From Arthonia radiata (Eukaryota; Ascomycota; Arthoniomycetes; Arthoniales; Arthoniaceae), in contig PSQN01000017.1 in assembly GCA_002989075.1 (NCBI GenBank), positions 1 to 64,000 on the forward strand: a stretch of 64,000 nucleotides of DNA, read 5' to 3'. Shown here piece by piece: positions 36,602 to 49,128 of this stretch (within the stretch, counting starts at the first letter, position 1; each line of letters opens with the position of its first letter). The notes below the pieces were generated by a model. It saw nothing but the letters and a program-made list of their open reading frames with translations, searched no databases and was not told the origin of the DNA. The translations under genes were made by a program, and so were the position numbers.

Positions 36602-38268
36602 CTATCGACCACAAAGTCCGCTTCCTGCCAACTTGTCCTCAAGAAACAACACTTGAGGCACGCCTCCAGCAAGCTTCACCTGCAAGTCGCCCGAATTGCC
36701 CACAGTCACTACGTTACAGCTGAGCACCTCCATGAGTGCAGTCCCCTCAGGATAGCCATGCGCTGTTCCCAGATCAAGCGAAGTCTGTCCCGCACCTGAC
36801 CCAAGATTTGACACTGCAAACACTATCTGGCTGCCGCTCGGTCCTTTCGCGACGCCAATGCTGTGCTCGTCAAGATAGAAGAAGTTCGCTCGTGATCTCG
36901 CATACGCGCCAGCGTCTGCAGCGTTGATAGCTGCACGTCGAACAGCATTTAATGTTGTCACAAGTGGAACGAGCGGCCCAGAAGCTGAGTATTTCGATGC
37001 CCATGTCGCTTCGCGGTTGTTGTTCACATCTCCGTTGTAATGTTGCTCTTGCCCTGCGTAAACGATGGGAATCCCGTCTGTCAGTATGGTATAGGCGAGA
37101 ACGTTCCGCGCAAGTGACATGTCTGAGGTGAGTGAGGCGAAGCGGGGCTGGTCGTGATTTTCGGAAAAGGATCCTAACAGACCTGGATCGCTGCAAGAAG
37201 AGTTCATGCCGCCGGCTGTCGAGATGAAGCCGTCTGTGGTACTTGAAGCCGAGGAAAAAAGATCTTTGATGGCATAGTACATCGGATAGTTCAAAACACC
37301 ATCGACACTAGACCTTGCAGCGCTTGACTGAAACGGACAGACATATTCAGCTGAGGCATCTGCCACTTCACCCATGGCATAGATGCCAGCTGCGTCTTGG
37401 AATGGTCCCCAGAAGTCGGGTTCGACGTTTTTCACCGTGTCAATGCGCAGACCATCGATTGTGTAGTTGGAGACCAACGATCTAATCCATGAGGCATACG
37501 TCGAACGGACCTCAGATTGTGTTGTGTCGACTATCAATCATGAGTGGGGGATACCACTGACACATGGACATAATGCTCACCATCGGGAACAGGAAACTGC
37601 TCGTTCCCGAGCCAGCAATCGATCATATTCTGATCATGAGATGAATAATCTGCATCCGTGATCCAGCAAACGTTGTGAAAGTACGACTGCTTGCCGAACG
37701 GTTCCATGGCGCTGAAATCAATGCTCGACGACGGGCCAGGGGCTCCAAAGTGGTTGATGACGATGTCCACCATGAGGTACTAACTGTTGGTCAGTCTCAT
37801 GGGCGACTCCGCGCGTTCAGAAAAATGCACTTACCATGCCGCGACTATGAAGAGCTCGTGACAGTGATTTCAGGTCATCTGAGGTGCCAAAGTTAGAGTT
37901 GATGCCGTAGAGGTTGGTTTGCATGTATCCAGTATAGCCACGAGTTGGGTCAGCAACTTGCTGCGTCACTGGACTGATCCAAATAGCATCGAAGCCCATG
38001 TTCTTCGCCCGTCAGCATCCTAAGTAGGCGCACAGTAAGTAAACCAGCCTCGTACCTGAATATAGTCGAGGTGGTTCTCAATGCCAGCCCATGTGCCCTG
38101 ACAGTAGCCTTGAAAGTTGCCTGTGCATGGGTATGTTGTACTTCCGTCTGTCCTCGCATAACGATCTGTCATCACTTGATAGATTGACCTGTCCCGCCAT
38201 ACATCTGGACCAGCAGCTACAGCATAGCTCGTGAGGAGCAAGGGCCCAATGAGCAACTTGAGGAACAT
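36602..38268 (-). CDS. Secreted alpha-amylase (GH13, TAKA-amylase type)
   Basis: Four exons, 38268-38056, 38002-37835, 37779-37581 and 37530-36602, with introns of 53, 55 and 50 bp, encode 502 residues. This is close to the ~499 of Aspergillus TAKA-amylase. A signal peptide (MFLKLLIGPLLLTSYAVA) precedes AGPDVWRDRSIYQVMTDRYA. The catalytic residues are in place: nucleophile Asp224 in GLRIDTVKNV, acid/base Glu248 in MGEVADAS, and transition-state stabiliser Asp320 in SENHDQPRF; MVDIVINHF is the first conserved region. There is no starch-binding CBM20 domain after the C-terminal beta domain. It hydrolyses alpha-1,4-glucan outside the cell. All junctions keep the frame. Confidence 0.93.
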
Positions 38269-39457
38269 CGTTCTGGTCCCAACATGCAAGTAAAATGTTG
38301 ATGGGATTTTGATTCTGTAGAGTAGTGGTATGTGGGTAATACCATGAAGGCACGGCTCGCAGCTACAGATGGCTCCCCAATGACTTGACACGCTCGTTGT
38401 GGACTGGCGTTTGAATGTGTGAGATGAAGAGAGATGATCAGCCTGCGCCTATAACAGCAGCGCGGAGCCCATGCAGCGGTGTCGCAACCCATGTGACGAT
38501 CGCAGAGTGGTCAAATTGTTGGCGTCGAAACTGGCATATTAATGGGAGGGATGAAAGGCCGTGTGCTCTTCAAAGGGATGGGGCGAGAGCGGGTGATTCA
38601 TCAGCAACGTGCCATGCTGTGGGCCGCTTGCGGTAGTCTAAAGGCTGGTGAGGCAGCTACTGTTACTGCTACCTTTTGTGGGCGCGTGACCCAAATGGAA
38701 TAATTGTCATATCCGGGTTTCCGGATGTTCGACGACATCAACCGTCGCATTAGCATTGGGTAATTTAATAAGACAGTCAAAGCTTTTGCTTAACAGCTGC
38801 CCTCAGCGGGACAGCAAGAAGATTATTCAATCCTTTGGGAACGTAGATCGACGTTCGAGTGGTAGGTAGACTGCTTCTAAGAACTTGCAAGAAGGCGAGA
38901 TAGCAATGATATCAGCGCAGGGCATCTCATGGAGCTTTAGCGTTGGTTGGTGACAGCTACGAAAGCCCATGCTTCGTGGAGCTAGGCGCGGATCAGCGCT
39001 ACTGACGCACACAGAATAGGTGTCAAGAAAGTGTGTATAATTGACATCGAGGGGTGAAGTAAGCCCCGTCATTAGCATCGGCATGTCGAATGTGGGATAG
39101 ACGCTGATTGGTTAGACGTGTCGAGAGCGAACGTTCCATTACATGGGCGCCTCTGTAAGCGCGCTTTGAAAAGATCCAAATATACAGGGTATCTTTGGTC
39201 TATGAACGGTCATGCGCTGCTGGTTGAGAGATCGATGTATTGGCCCAAATGGTTCGTCTCCGAAGGCGGGGAAGTGCAAGATTGGTTGGTGAGCTCTGAG
39301 ACCGCACACGGTTGCCGAACTGGAGGTTGTCTGGCTCTTCAAATCTTGCGACCACATCTTGATCGGTTGATTCCAGTCTTCTCAGGATGAAATGGAATCC
39401 GGAAGGTTGCTGGCCAACAACCGATTTGCGTTCTCGATTCCACGCTTGCTCGAAGCC
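38269..39457. other. Intergenic region upstream of the amylase gene
   Basis: About 1.2 kb between the 3' end of the PHD-finger gene and the amylase start. It should hold the amylase promoter. Only short frames without coding character are present, and no repeats were noticed. Confidence 0.45.
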
Positions 39458-41599
39458 TCACGCCGACGAGCCAGTGCTTCTAGCTTCTCTTTTGCATCTT
39501 TCGGAGCAAAACCACTTGACTTTGCCTTTGGGTGCCTTCGTCAACTCGACGCACTCCAGATGAAACCACTCTGTCGGACATCGGTCATTATCGCACGCAA
39601 TCATATCCCCAAAGGACACTCGGTTGCAAGTGCAATAGCGTGGCTCGTCCTCATCCTCAATGTCGTCTCCTGGAATATCCATTGCACCATCTCCGCCATC
39701 TTTTAGGGCCGTGCGACGGGACGGGCGTGGCTCCTCCGGCTCCTCTGACGTTGCTGGCGATCCTGTGATCAATGCCGATGAGCCATTCCCACCTTTCCTC
39801 TGGGGTCTTTTGGGCGATGATGGCGCCACGGTCGGTGATGGCGCTCCATTCGACTCCTTTGCGCCGTTCCTAGTACTCCTAGATCGAATCAAGGGCGCCG
39901 ACTCACCGAAGACGGCGTTTACTGGCGTCGCTGGTTTCGATGAGCGACTCGCAGCTCTTGAATGCCGTCCTACGGAAGGTGCGGGCACATCTTCGACCTT
40001 TGGCAACTGCTTCATCTCCGTAGTGTCAGGCCGCTCTTGCTTCACAGTAGATTCCCGTCGCGGAGCACTTCCGTTGACTGCTTGTTGGGCACTCCTGATG
40101 GGGCTGTGCTCGTTTGCTTTTCCTGCTCTTATTGAAGGCTCGTCGACGACAGTTTCACTTTGAATGAGACTGGGAGGCGCAGGCACTGAGACATCGTCGC
40201 CAACGCCATGGTTGCGAACCGACGACGTGGAAGATGGTCGCCGCCCCCTGACGTTTTCTTGTACAAGGTTCTGAAGAGGTTGTTGCCGCGCCTTCGAAAA
40301 TTGCTGCCGTGCCGGACTTAGTGCACGATGTGATGTAGTTGGGAAAGTGCCGCGGGTAGGCGAGGAGGTAATCGAAGAAGGTTTTGCCGCAGGTCTGGGG
40401 TTTCCATCAGTATTGATCCCTTCTTGAATACGCTTTTCTTGCACATACTTTTTGCGTGCTGCTGACGGTGCTACTGCGGGTTTGGCTCGTTTGCGATTCG
40501 CGTCTGGCGCTGGGCTGCCCCGTGGACTCGGTCGGGCGGCACCCAAGCGTCCGTTGAGCGCAGCACCCAACGATCTTTCAGAAACTGGCGGCTTCTCAAT
40601 TTTGCGTCGCTTTTGTGCTTGTCCTCCCGAGCTGACTTTGCCGTCACCGGTGGCTTCGGCGACCTTTCGCACCTTGCCATTGGCGGGCTTCCTTTGAATT
40701 GTGCGGTCATCCAGATCGGAATCGAAGTCTCGTACACGACTGCGCTTAGCCAGCATAGCTTCGCGTCTGGCTTCGCTCCTTGTGGCCGCGATTTCTCCTT
40801 CATGGACTGCGGCCGCCGCTGCCGCGAGATTATTGACGTTGTTCACCTCGCGTCGACCTCGATCACCAAGTCCGGCGCCGGTCGTACGGCGCATCTCTTT
40901 CATGTGCGGCAGTGCCCAGTGTGTATTACTTCCAAGCCTTGCATCCTCACTGATCTCATTCTCTATGTGCGGTATGGCGCTATCGAACCGGGACAGCTGA
41001 CGCGAGAGGGTCTCGTTGGCGGCAGAGAGTGTCATGTTCTTTTCGTCCAGTGCCGATGTCATCTCTTTGAGCCGTGCAATCAAGCTCCCAAACAGCTCCT
41101 TACGTTTTGCGAGATGTGGATCCTGAGCGAGGGCTTGCTCTGTGGTTAAATCGGCTTCGGGTGAAGTCCGCAGATGTCGCGGTGTCACGCCGTTGGCCAC
41201 AGACACTGCAGCGCTGCCATTGACGCTTGCCATGAGAGATAGTTGCATGTAGGCCTGTGCGTGGTCTCGAAGTGGGCGTCGTGGAGCATCTGGGAGGTGA
41301 TGGATCGAGTTCACCAAGTCCGTGACAGCTTGATCTGGCTGGTGGAGCTTGCCTTCCGTTTCTTTGAGCACTGTGAAATGTTTCTGTGTTTCTTTTGGCA
41401 ATGCAGCAACGGCGTCCGCGAAGAAGCTAAGTGCTGGGAAGAAGCCCGGTGGTGTCGGTGCTGGGGGGTCATTTTCGATGGGCGCCGGCGCGGCGTTGCG
41501 ATAAGAGAAGGGTTTGGCGTAATAGTTCGACGGTCTTGTGGCCGTGCTTCTTACTGATCGTGTTGGCTGTCTGCGACTGGACCCTCCCTGGTTGTTCAT
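39458..41599 (-). CDS. ING-family PHD-finger chromatin protein (Pho23-like)
   Basis: A single-exon 713-residue protein starting [11 protein letters not shown]; the open frame extends 27 codons further upstream but only from a TTG. An N-terminal ING-type helical region is visible ([17 protein letters not shown] near residues 52-70; [20 protein letters not shown] later). The middle is a long disordered Lys/Arg/Ser/Pro-rich linker. A C4-H-C3 PHD finger at about 655-703 begins [20 protein letters not shown] and continues through EWFHLECV to WFCSERC. ING PHD fingers bind H3K4me3 and recruit Rpd3L-type deacetylase or NuA3/NuA4-type acetyltransferase complexes. The length and domain layout fit the Pho23-like group best, which would place it in an Rpd3L complex; that assignment is inference. 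Confidence 0.88.
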   Translation of the reverse strand: MNNQGGSSRRQPTRSVRSTATRPSNYYAKPFSYRNAAPAPIENDPPAPTPPGFFPALSFFADAVAALPKETQKHFTVLKETEGKLHQPDQAVTDLVNSIHHLPDAPRRPLRDHAQAYMQLSLMASVNGSAAVSVANGVTPRHLRTSPEADLTTEQALAQDPHLAKRKELFGSLIARLKEMTSALDEKNMTLSAANETLSRQLSRFDSAIPHIENEISEDARLGSNTHWALPHMKEMRRTTGAGLGDRGRREVNNVNNLAAAAAAVHEGEIAATRSEARREAMLAKRSRVRDFDSDLDDRTIQRKPANGKVRKVAEATGDGKVSSGGQAQKRRKIEKPPVSERSLGAALNGRLGAARPSPRGSPAPDANRKRAKPAVAPSAARKKYVQEKRIQEGINTDGNPRPAAKPSSITSSPTRGTFPTTSHRALSPARQQFSKARQQPLQNLVQENVRGRRPSSTSSVRNHGVGDDVSVPAPPSLIQSETVVDEPSIRAGKANEHSPIRSAQQAVNGSAPRRESTVKQERPDTTEMKQLPKVEDVPAPSVGRHSRAASRSSKPATPVNAVFGESAPLIRSRSTRNGAKESNGAPSPTVAPSSPKRPQRKGGNGSSALITGSPATSEEPEEPRPSRRTALKDGGDGAMDIPGDDIEDEDEPRYCTCNRVSFGDMIACDNDRCPTEWFHLECVELTKAPKGKVKWFCSERCKREARSTGSSA

Positions 41600-42158
41600 G
41601 GTGGTAGGATCAGAGAGACACGCGCCTGTGGAGGTGCTCGGAAGGGGAAAGGCTGATAAGAAGGCTTCAAGGTGCCTCAAAGATTATAGATTCAACTCAG
41701 GGCATTATTGTCCAAGGTTGTGCACGTACATTGAGAGAGCGTCGAACGAACTACATGGTGAGCAATGAGAGAATGCGCACATGAGAGCACCCTAACTTTA
41801 GCTTCGCTCAAAGGGTCAAGGCACGGGCAGGGTAGACTGCAAATGCTTGATTTGTGTGATGTACGCCAAGAACTTCGGGTGTTGCGTGCTCGTTAGTCTC
41901 AAGAGGTGAAATGGTGTTTACCTATACTACAATCAATAATACAATTTGACACGTGAGATCGCAGATGGCCGCGGCTGAATTGCTCGCAGTCTTGACTTTC
42001 CAACTGGCAACGGTCGCGCCGTCGAAATCCAGTAACATAACGTCATGGGAGTCACTCCTCCCAACCGAGGCTGTCTCGACTCTCTTCCTTTTCGTTGTAC
42101 ACAGACAAGTCGATTTCAATCATTCTAGCTAGACAAAAGCCCGAATTTTCCATCAACT
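41600..42158. other. Divergent promoter region
   Basis: About 560 bp between the PHD-finger gene (-) and the MAPEG-like gene (+). No further feature is seen. Confidence 0.5.
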
Positions 42159-42906
42159 ATGGCGTCTGGAAGGTACGTCCTGCTCCACCGTCAACTGCAC
42201 GTTGCATTATTGGCACACCCACAAGTTGCTGACCTGGCTGCTACAGTGCATCCAACGATGGTGTCGTCAACCCATCTGGCGCTGCCATGGCCGGCATAGC
42301 CCCTCCTATCTTCATTGCTGCCGTCCCGTTGACGTCTTACCTCAGCCAACCGAACGGTCTGGTTGAAAAGCTCATGAATGGGGTCATCAGAACCACCATG
42401 TACATCGGCTCAGCAGGTTCAAGCTCGCAGATCCCGAGTGGCCGCGCTATACCCGCACTCAGCGCTTTGTATCTCTTCTTGACCTATGGGCTGGGAGGCG
42501 CGACGAGCGCAGCTGCAATCGATATGAGCTCGTCGAGGGGTCGGGATAACAACTGTACGTGTCTGCCAGCACATTACAGTATTGATTACGTTGCCTGACA
42601 GCTAGCTCAACAGACCCGCGCGCTCAGATTTCCAGTCTGTACGGCTTACCTCTGCGAATGCATTCCGCCCATGCGCACATCATGGAAACGTTCGGCGGGT
42701 ATGCGCTCGCCGCCAGCATGGCCTTGGCTATCGCACCCAATAATCAGCATGTCATCAACTTGCTGGGTTTACATGTGATGAGCAAGGTTTTCTTGTTCTG
42801 GCCAAGCTACCTAGCCAACATTGGTCCTGCTCGCTCTATAGGACACATACTCTCAGTTGGCAGTCTAATCGGCGTTGCTTGGAAGCTTGCTTGCGGCGCC
42901 GCTTGA
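42159..42906 (+). CDS. MAPEG-like membrane protein
   Basis: Three exons, 42159-42172, 42247-42554 and 42602-42906, with introns of 74 and 47 bp; the first coding exon is only 14 nt. The product is 208 residues. Hydrophobic helices are visible near IFIAAVPLTSYL, ALSALYLFLTYGLGG, GGYALAASMALAIA, VINLLGLHVMSKVFLF and SVGSLIGVAWKLA. The DPRAQ...RMHSAHAHIMETF segment recalls the MAPEG signature (Asn/Asp-Pro-Arg followed by a Glu-Thr/Asn-Phe helix). MAPEG enzymes are small membrane glutathione S-transferases and related proteins. The similarity is convincing as a fold family, but the substrate is unknown. Confidence 0.78.
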
Positions 42907-43418
42907 GTCGCTTATCCAATAAATTCTGGGTGGACAGAATTCTGTATTGACGTGTCAATTCTCACAACAACGTTTCGACCAAATTGCAGTAAATACACGG
43001 CTCTTTACAGTAGTTGAACAAGTCCAGCTGTTATTCTCCGTGTCAGATTTGGTTGCCGTGCATCTATCTGAGATCAGCAGAGCCCTCACCAGGAACCAGA
43101 TTTGTCTTCGTCTTCACAAAATACCCGTCATGCCAGCTCTTGGCTGTTCATACGACTAATTCGGAGACGAAATCATCCTTGCGCATGTGCTTGACGTCTC
43201 GGACGCCGGTTGTGTCGTAACGACAAGCAATTCTAATGAGCACAACACACGCGGCCCTCCGTGACGTCACTCTCGCGTTTCGAGCTACCCTTCATGGTTT
43301 GTAATCCGCTGTTGTATGCTCAGTGACCTACCTGCAATATCCTCCTCTTCTGCCTGATCGAATTGATCCTGCTCTAAGCACCTCCTCGCGCACCGTCAAG
43401 ATTGTCAAGTTTTCGAGG
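42907..43418. other. Intergenic region upstream of the aminotransferase gene
   Basis: About 510 bp between two plus-strand genes. The aminotransferase frame is open for ~95 nt upstream of its ATG but without another ATG. Nothing else is supported. Confidence 0.5.
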
Positions 43419-45228
43419 ATGGCGCCAAGCACGACTCTGGGAAGGCGTGGCTACGAGTTAGCAAGCGGTCCGAACCTGAGAGAGAAGTTCGGCGCGATAC
43501 TGGGTGACATGTATGACCCGGATACCAACCCTAACGGCTTCGTCAATTTGGGTGCCGCAGAGAATGTAGGAATGCAACTTACAGAGACTCGCAGTGGACC
43601 TTGGTGCTAATGCCAAGGCACAGTATGCCATGCTTCCGGAGGTCACTGAATTTGTCAATAACAAGGTAGACTAAATCGCTCACGATGGACAGCATCGGCT
43701 AGACAAGTCGTGGAGGCGCAGTTTGATGAGGTGGCAGCTGACCGCAGAGTAGGTCACGCTCACCAAGAGCGACCTTTCCTACGGAGAGGGTCCTTGGGGT
43801 ACCGATCGTCTGAGGTAAGCTGCAAGCTGGGAGCTGGTGGTCTCAAATCTTGTCTTGTGAATGTGCTTACGCACAACAGAAAAGCCATGGCTCGATACAT
43901 CAATAGATATTTCGGCGTTCATCAGCCGATTGATGCCAGCAATCTTCTGTTCGCGAATGGCGTGACGTCGATCTGTGAAATGCTTGGATACTCTCTTGCT
44001 GATGCTGGCGATGGCATTCTGCTATCGAAACCGATCTATCAAGCCTTCCAGATGGACTTTGGGCTCAAAGCCAAGTAAGTGGAACTTTAGGGCTGCCTTT
44101 GGATAATACGACTTAGACGAACTGTTAGAATCCAGCCGGTTTTCGTCGAGTTTGGCGACATCGATCAATTTTCGCCCGACGCAGCAGCAAAGTATGAGCA
44201 GGCTTTGCTAGAGGCCGAAAAGCAAGGGATTAAGGTCCGAATGCTGATGCTGTGCAACGTATGTCTCCCTTCATTACCTGGGTTTACAGTCCAAACAGCT
44301 GATGAAAATGACATCTAGCCACACAATCCACTCGGCCAATGCTACCCGAAATCAAGCATCATATCGTTGATGAAACTATGCGCCAAGTATCAAGTACATT
44401 TGCTGTGCGACGAAATCTACGCCACTTCAGTCTATGAGGTTCCCGACAAGGACGCTATTCCGTTCACCTCCGCATTATCCTTTGATCACTCAGTAAGTCG
44501 GAAGCGGTAACGTACACGTTTTTTGTTACCCACGTACGATGCTGACTCATTTTGTTCCTCAGTCTTACATCAGCCCAGACTTGTGCCACGTAATGTACGG
44601 TACGTCGCACAGCACGGCAAGGTTTAGCATTGGCTGATCATGACCATAGGCCTCAGTAAGGATTTTGCTGCAGGAGGCATCCGGATCGGGTGCATCTATG
44701 TTCGTAACAAAGAGCTCGAGCGAGCAATGAGCTCCATCAGTCAGTTCCACTGGTCCGGAGGACCCAATCAAGAGATTGCAGTCACAATTCTGGAGGATGA
44801 ACAATGGCTAGAGCAGTTCCAACAGCTAGCCCGAGAGCGACTTGCAGCTAGGAACAAGCTGACAAGGCGTTTGTTAGAAGAAGCAGGTATTGGGTCAGTC
44901 ATCTACAAGATGCCCTTGCGTTGTGGTACATCGACTTACCAAGTGCAGGTACCACACTGGCGCCAATGCTGGATTCTTCATCTGGGCAGATCTGAGGCAA
45001 TTCTTACCGCCCAAGGCCCCAACCATGAATTCCGAGTGGGAGCGAGAACAAGCGCTGGTAGAGAAGCTGTTCAATCATAAGGTTTTCATCACAGATGGAC
45101 AGTCGCTGTCCGCCAACGAGCCCGGCCATTTCCGCATAATCTTCTCGCAGGACGAGCGCACAATACGGGTTGGGTTCAAGCGAATGTTTGAGGCTATTGG
45201 GAAGAAAGAGCTTGCGGCATCGATTTGA
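43419..45228 (+). CDS. ACC-synthase-like class I/II aminotransferase
   Basis: Nine exons were placed by frame and splice signals: 43419-43565, 43624-43665, 43753-43814, 43880-44074, 44129-44258, 44319-44492, 44563-44599, 44650-44893 and 44949-45228, giving 436 residues. All introns are GT-AG, 50-87 bp. PLP-fold landmarks are GFVNLGAAEN near the N-terminus, YGEGPWGTDRLR, LLFANGVTSICEML, the NPHNPLGQCY turn, LLCDEIYATSVY (Asp and Tyr for PLP), GLSKDFAAGGIRIG with the Schiff-base lysine, and FRIIFSQDERTIRVGF with the carboxylate-binding Arg. These resemble fungal 1-aminocyclopropane-1-carboxylate-synthase-like aminotransferases, a group that also includes C-S lyases such as GliI. True ACC synthase activity is not implied. 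Two exons, of 42 and 37 nt, are unusually small. Confidence 0.88.
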
Positions 45229-46968
45229 CAGCTCGTTCTGCAAGTGCGGCACGTGTCTCCGTGGAATAGCGCTCTAAGTCTATCGCCCGTGCTCAGAAGG
45301 GAGTGGTGCAGCTGCGTGCGAGAGCAGCGACACACAGCACACTCTTCGAGCTAGCGACCCAGCGCATACTGGACTTTCGCGACAGCCACTGCTGTAAGAC
45401 GGTTTTCGTGTACCGTCTATCCACGTGGAAAAAGCACAGCCGTACTGCAGAAATAGCAAAGCGCACGTGGCGGACGATGGCGACTGTCGCGCGTAGAATG
45501 CGTCTTTCTCGGGCGGTACAGATCGGTAAGGGCGAATGAAATGCTCTTTAATCAGCGCTACACATGTGATGTATGTTCGCCAGGCTGACCATGAATCTTC
45601 TGTTGGTGGCGAAGACGAATGAGCATGCAGAGGGCTGTTGAAGAGCAATCAATGGAGGAGCTGTCGAAGCGAGGAGGCTGCTGAGGGACAGACGCGTGAG
45701 ATCGTCCGAGGTGGTAGTGGAGGCGCGCGCAAGAGCAGAATCTCCCCCGTTTCACCATCGATCTTGTAAGGCTGATCAATGCACGATCCTCGCCCTTTAC
45801 CACATCGAGCTCAAGCGAGGACCTGAGTATAAGCTCGAGCCAATCACCGCCGTCTACCGAGATACATCACCAACTCTTTTCGGACTCGCCTACACGATTC
45901 AGGCACCGGCGTCTCCTTTCCGTCGCCGACCAACAACCTAAGATGATGAGCCCCGCCAAGCAACAACACACGCGCTTGCTCATCCTTCACGCGGCTCACT
46001 GCGTCGTCATTCTTATTCTTCACCGACCACCATCGCATACGGGCGCGTGAGGCAGCTCATCACGGCCGTGAGCGTTGGTCTTCGCTGTCAGTCTTGTGCG
46101 GCCGTGAGGAGGGCGAGCCCTGGTCTGTTTCAGCAACTGGTACGGCGTCGAGAAGCTGGCCTCCACCCCCGTGCAGCAACCACTCCTTCCTTCCTTCCCC
46201 ACCACTCACCCTTGTCTCTCGTTTCTGCTCCTCTACTCTTCGCGCACCTCGCCAGCCCGGTAACAGACTGTACATACCGTATCAGCCAGATCAGGCTGCT
46301 GCGCTCCCTCGGTTACCGGCCCCGCGCTGTCTGCTGCTTTTTCAGGCAGGCGTTCCGTCTGTTTAAACAAGCGGCCTGTGCTTCCGCGCGACGGAGCCAA
46401 ACCATCCCAGCACCTGTCCCGTGTCAACCCTCTATTTTCAGTTCGATCTTTTCTACCCCCCTCCGCCTCTTTCTTAACGGTACGTTAATTGTCTATTCCG
46501 TAGCCGTCACCCTCCTTGACCGAAAGCAGTCAATAATATATTTCCCACGCTCCTTCTGAAACCCAAAAGGCTACACGATCGCTTATCACAAAAGCTTCAG
46601 CCAGTCTCTCCTTTAGAAACATCAGAGAGCTACTCCGCCGCATGCTCCATTACTCGACGTCTCACCGACGTGGCTCTGAGCTGTTGTATCACCGTCACCT
46701 TACCACTCGACAGCCCCCAAATCCGATTCATCTCTCCCATCCTGGTCAAGTCAGACCGCGGATCGCAACTTCCACGGCCTCCTCTGGCTTGCATTGATAC
46801 TCAGCGTTCTAACATCCGCATTTTCCATCGTATTAGCATCTCTTGCCCTTGAAGTTATTCATCCTTCTGGCGTCATTGAAGTCGTCATGAAAGAGTAGAA
46901 TAGCAAGCGTCCATGTCAAGCGTGTGAGGTATTCTCGTGCGTGGTACTAAGCTCTCAGAAGCGGCGCC
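45229..46968. other. Long intergenic region or 5' leader
   Basis: About 1.74 kb between two plus-strand genes. From ~46150 to 46900 it is pyrimidine-rich with many CT and CCTT tracts, typical of fungal promoters and long 5' leaders. Several short frames occur but none shows coding character. It probably contains the promoter and leader of the next gene, perhaps with leader introns that cannot be placed. Confidence 0.45.
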
Positions 46969-49128
46969 ATGGGTGGACAAGAGGACCTGGCCGCTCGCAA
47001 ATACAGCGGGACTGCCCCGACTTCAAGCCCTTGGATCGATGAGGTCACCTTCACGCTCAGTAACAGCGTTTCTCATGAAAATGGACGTATCAGCAGATCT
47101 CCCCCGCAAACGACGTCGCGAGCAAAACGAGAGATTCCTCGTCTGGATCTTGGAAAGCTCTTCTCCAGGCGAAAGTCTTCAAAAACCCCTTACGACGTGA
47201 CCAGTCCGCTGGCGACCCCTGAATCAGGCGAATTCGACACTCAGCCCAAACCATCCCCGCAGGTGTGGCAACAGATTACGACCAATCCGTGGGGCATTCG
47301 CATCCGGAAGGCGAAGTCTGCCACCGTCGCCGACCTGCTTGATCCTCGTGCCAACGGACTCGATGTCGAGAACGCTGGTTTTCAAAGTCCCAAGATTCAC
47401 GTACGCAAGCCGCCGCCCGGTATCAAGTACTGGTTCGATGGCGTCGAAGACGACGGTGCATCGGTTAGATCTGAGCCTGGAGGTCGACCGAGCCTGAGCT
47501 CCGAGAAGTCGCTTTCCAGACGAAATCGTGACACCTTCCTGAGCGTTTCATCGGGCATGTCTCCTTCCAGTGCGTCAAGCATATCTTCAGAGTCGATCGA
47601 GGAAGATTCACCGATGGAGAAGTTGAATGATTACGACATGTCCGCAACGCCGACGAGGAAGCGTGCCAGCACACTCAGCGTATCGCCTACAGATCCGTTC
47701 ACAAGGCCAGTCTCAAAGCGCTCGGTGTCGTCAGTATCAACTCTGCGCATGAACAACCATCTAACCTATCGTAACGCGCCTACACCGACTCCTTCCCGTC
47801 AACAGCAGTTGCCCGATTCTATCAACAAGGGCGAGAGTGTCCTTGTACTGTCGGAAACCGATGACAGCGACGAGGAGGAAAACAATGAAGATGGTGAGCA
47901 ATCCGAGACACGCTACGAGGACTGTCTCGACGTATTTGCGCTGAGATCTCCCACGGACGCGGCATGTACAGGTCCCGATCAAGTCGTGCCCCCAGAGCGC
48001 ACGCGGCACACGGATCTAGCAGCCAAGAGGCTTAACAATGTGCCCGATCTTATCTCGCATACCTCTATCGAGGAGCGTAGCCAGGTTTCGATGGACGATC
48101 ACTCGCCAAGAACATCGCTGCTGTCTGATTTGAGAACAATCTCTTTTCGGAGTTCATATCGGCCAATGTCTTTCAGAACCGAGGACCGTCCACTGTCCAT
48201 TGATACGTATAGAGGTAGCGAGCGAAGCCCTACTTGGCTGACCTCGCCCACTGCAACCGTGTCTCAGATCACGCCACCATCCGAGCTGGCGACATTTCTT
48301 TCAGAGCCTTCGTTACCAATGTCCCGCCCGCACACTGCGACGCAGAGCCAATCCTCGGTCAAAGCACAGCGTATCATGGTCGTCACTGATGAGGAGGCGA
48401 GGCTGCTGGCCAGCATTCGCCGCAAGCGCGCCGAGATGGATCAGGAAAGACAAGACGCGCGGTCGATTCATGAGGTTGGTAGAAGACCAGCGCAGAGCCC
48501 TCTCAAGCACCACCGTCGCCCATCCACCGCCGATCCTGCAAGCGGAAGACGCTCGGGAAGCCAACAGACAACGCCGAATGCGGTTGCTGGCAACGTTCCG
48601 TCGTCACCTCCGACGAGATTGAAACACGGCTCTCAAGATGGTCTTTTGTCACCAGTCTCTCTCAGCGATGACCACGTCCGGCGGCCATCTTCGGGCACTG
48701 TGCAACAGGTCTGGGGTGACGTGCAGGAGTGGCGTAAGCGTCCCGGGACCCCTCCCGCTCAACCATCATCCGACCATCGTCCACCTCTCCCAAGGATTGA
48801 GACTGCTGCGCGAGCCGCCCCCCCGTTTCCATGGCACCATTTGTCGCCCGACACAGTTTCATCCGGAACAGCCAGTCCGCGCACTCGCATGGCGCTGGCA
48901 CAACGAATGGCTAGTGACGGTGCCATCAAGACCCGCCCACGCACTGATCTGCTGGATGAGACGCACGTCCGACCCTCTAAACGTCGAAGTCAGAGTCTTG
49001 GCGACAAACTTGCGAGGAGAGACAAGACGGATGTCCAGAAAGATGTCTTGGCGGCCTGGGGCGACCTCGGTGGTTGCAGAAAAAATTCTGTTGGGGTGAC
49101 CAGCCCTGTGCCTTCATCAAATGTCTGA
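46969..49128 (+). CDS. Large Ser/Pro-rich disordered protein, function unknown
   Basis: A single-exon 719-residue protein from ATG at 46969 (MGGQEDLAARKYSG). It is dominated by Ser/Pro/Thr/Arg low-complexity sequence with an acidic patch near residue 300 (SETDDSDEEENNEDGEQSE). A short structured-looking helix contains VVTDEEARLLASIRRKRAEM near residue 470. There are many Ser-Pro and Arg-x-x-Ser sites, suggesting phospho-regulation. There is no signal peptide, membrane segment or recognised domain. It looks like the large fungal regulatory or scaffold proteins conserved only in short motifs; I cannot assign a role. Confidence 0.8.
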   Translation: MGGQEDLAARKYSGTAPTSSPWIDEVTFTLSNSVSHENGRISRSPPQTTSRAKREIPRLDLGKLFSRRKSSKTPYDVTSPLATPESGEFDTQPKPSPQVWQQITTNPWGIRIRKAKSATVADLLDPRANGLDVENAGFQSPKIHVRKPPPGIKYWFDGVEDDGASVRSEPGGRPSLSSEKSLSRRNRDTFLSVSSGMSPSSASSISSESIEEDSPMEKLNDYDMSATPTRKRASTLSVSPTDPFTRPVSKRSVSSVSTLRMNNHLTYRNAPTPTPSRQQQLPDSINKGESVLVLSETDDSDEEENNEDGEQSETRYEDCLDVFALRSPTDAACTGPDQVVPPERTRHTDLAAKRLNNVPDLISHTSIEERSQVSMDDHSPRTSLLSDLRTISFRSSYRPMSFRTEDRPLSIDTYRGSERSPTWLTSPTATVSQITPPSELATFLSEPSLPMSRPHTATQSQSSVKAQRIMVVTDEEARLLASIRRKRAEMDQERQDARSIHEVGRRPAQSPLKHHRRPSTADPASGRRSGSQQTTPNAVAGNVPSSPPTRLKHGSQDGLLSPVSLSDDHVRRPSSGTVQQVWGDVQEWRKRPGTPPAQPSSDHRPPLPRIETAARAAPPFPWHHLSPDTVSSGTASPRTRMALAQRMASDGAIKTRPRTDLLDETHVRPSKRRSQSLGDKLARRDKTDVQKDVLAAWGDLGGCRKNSVGVTSPVPSSNV

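Noticed and set aside
38827-39084. 85-codon minus-strand frame upstream of the amylase gene
   Set aside because: No coding character or recognised motif; it lies in the probable promoter.
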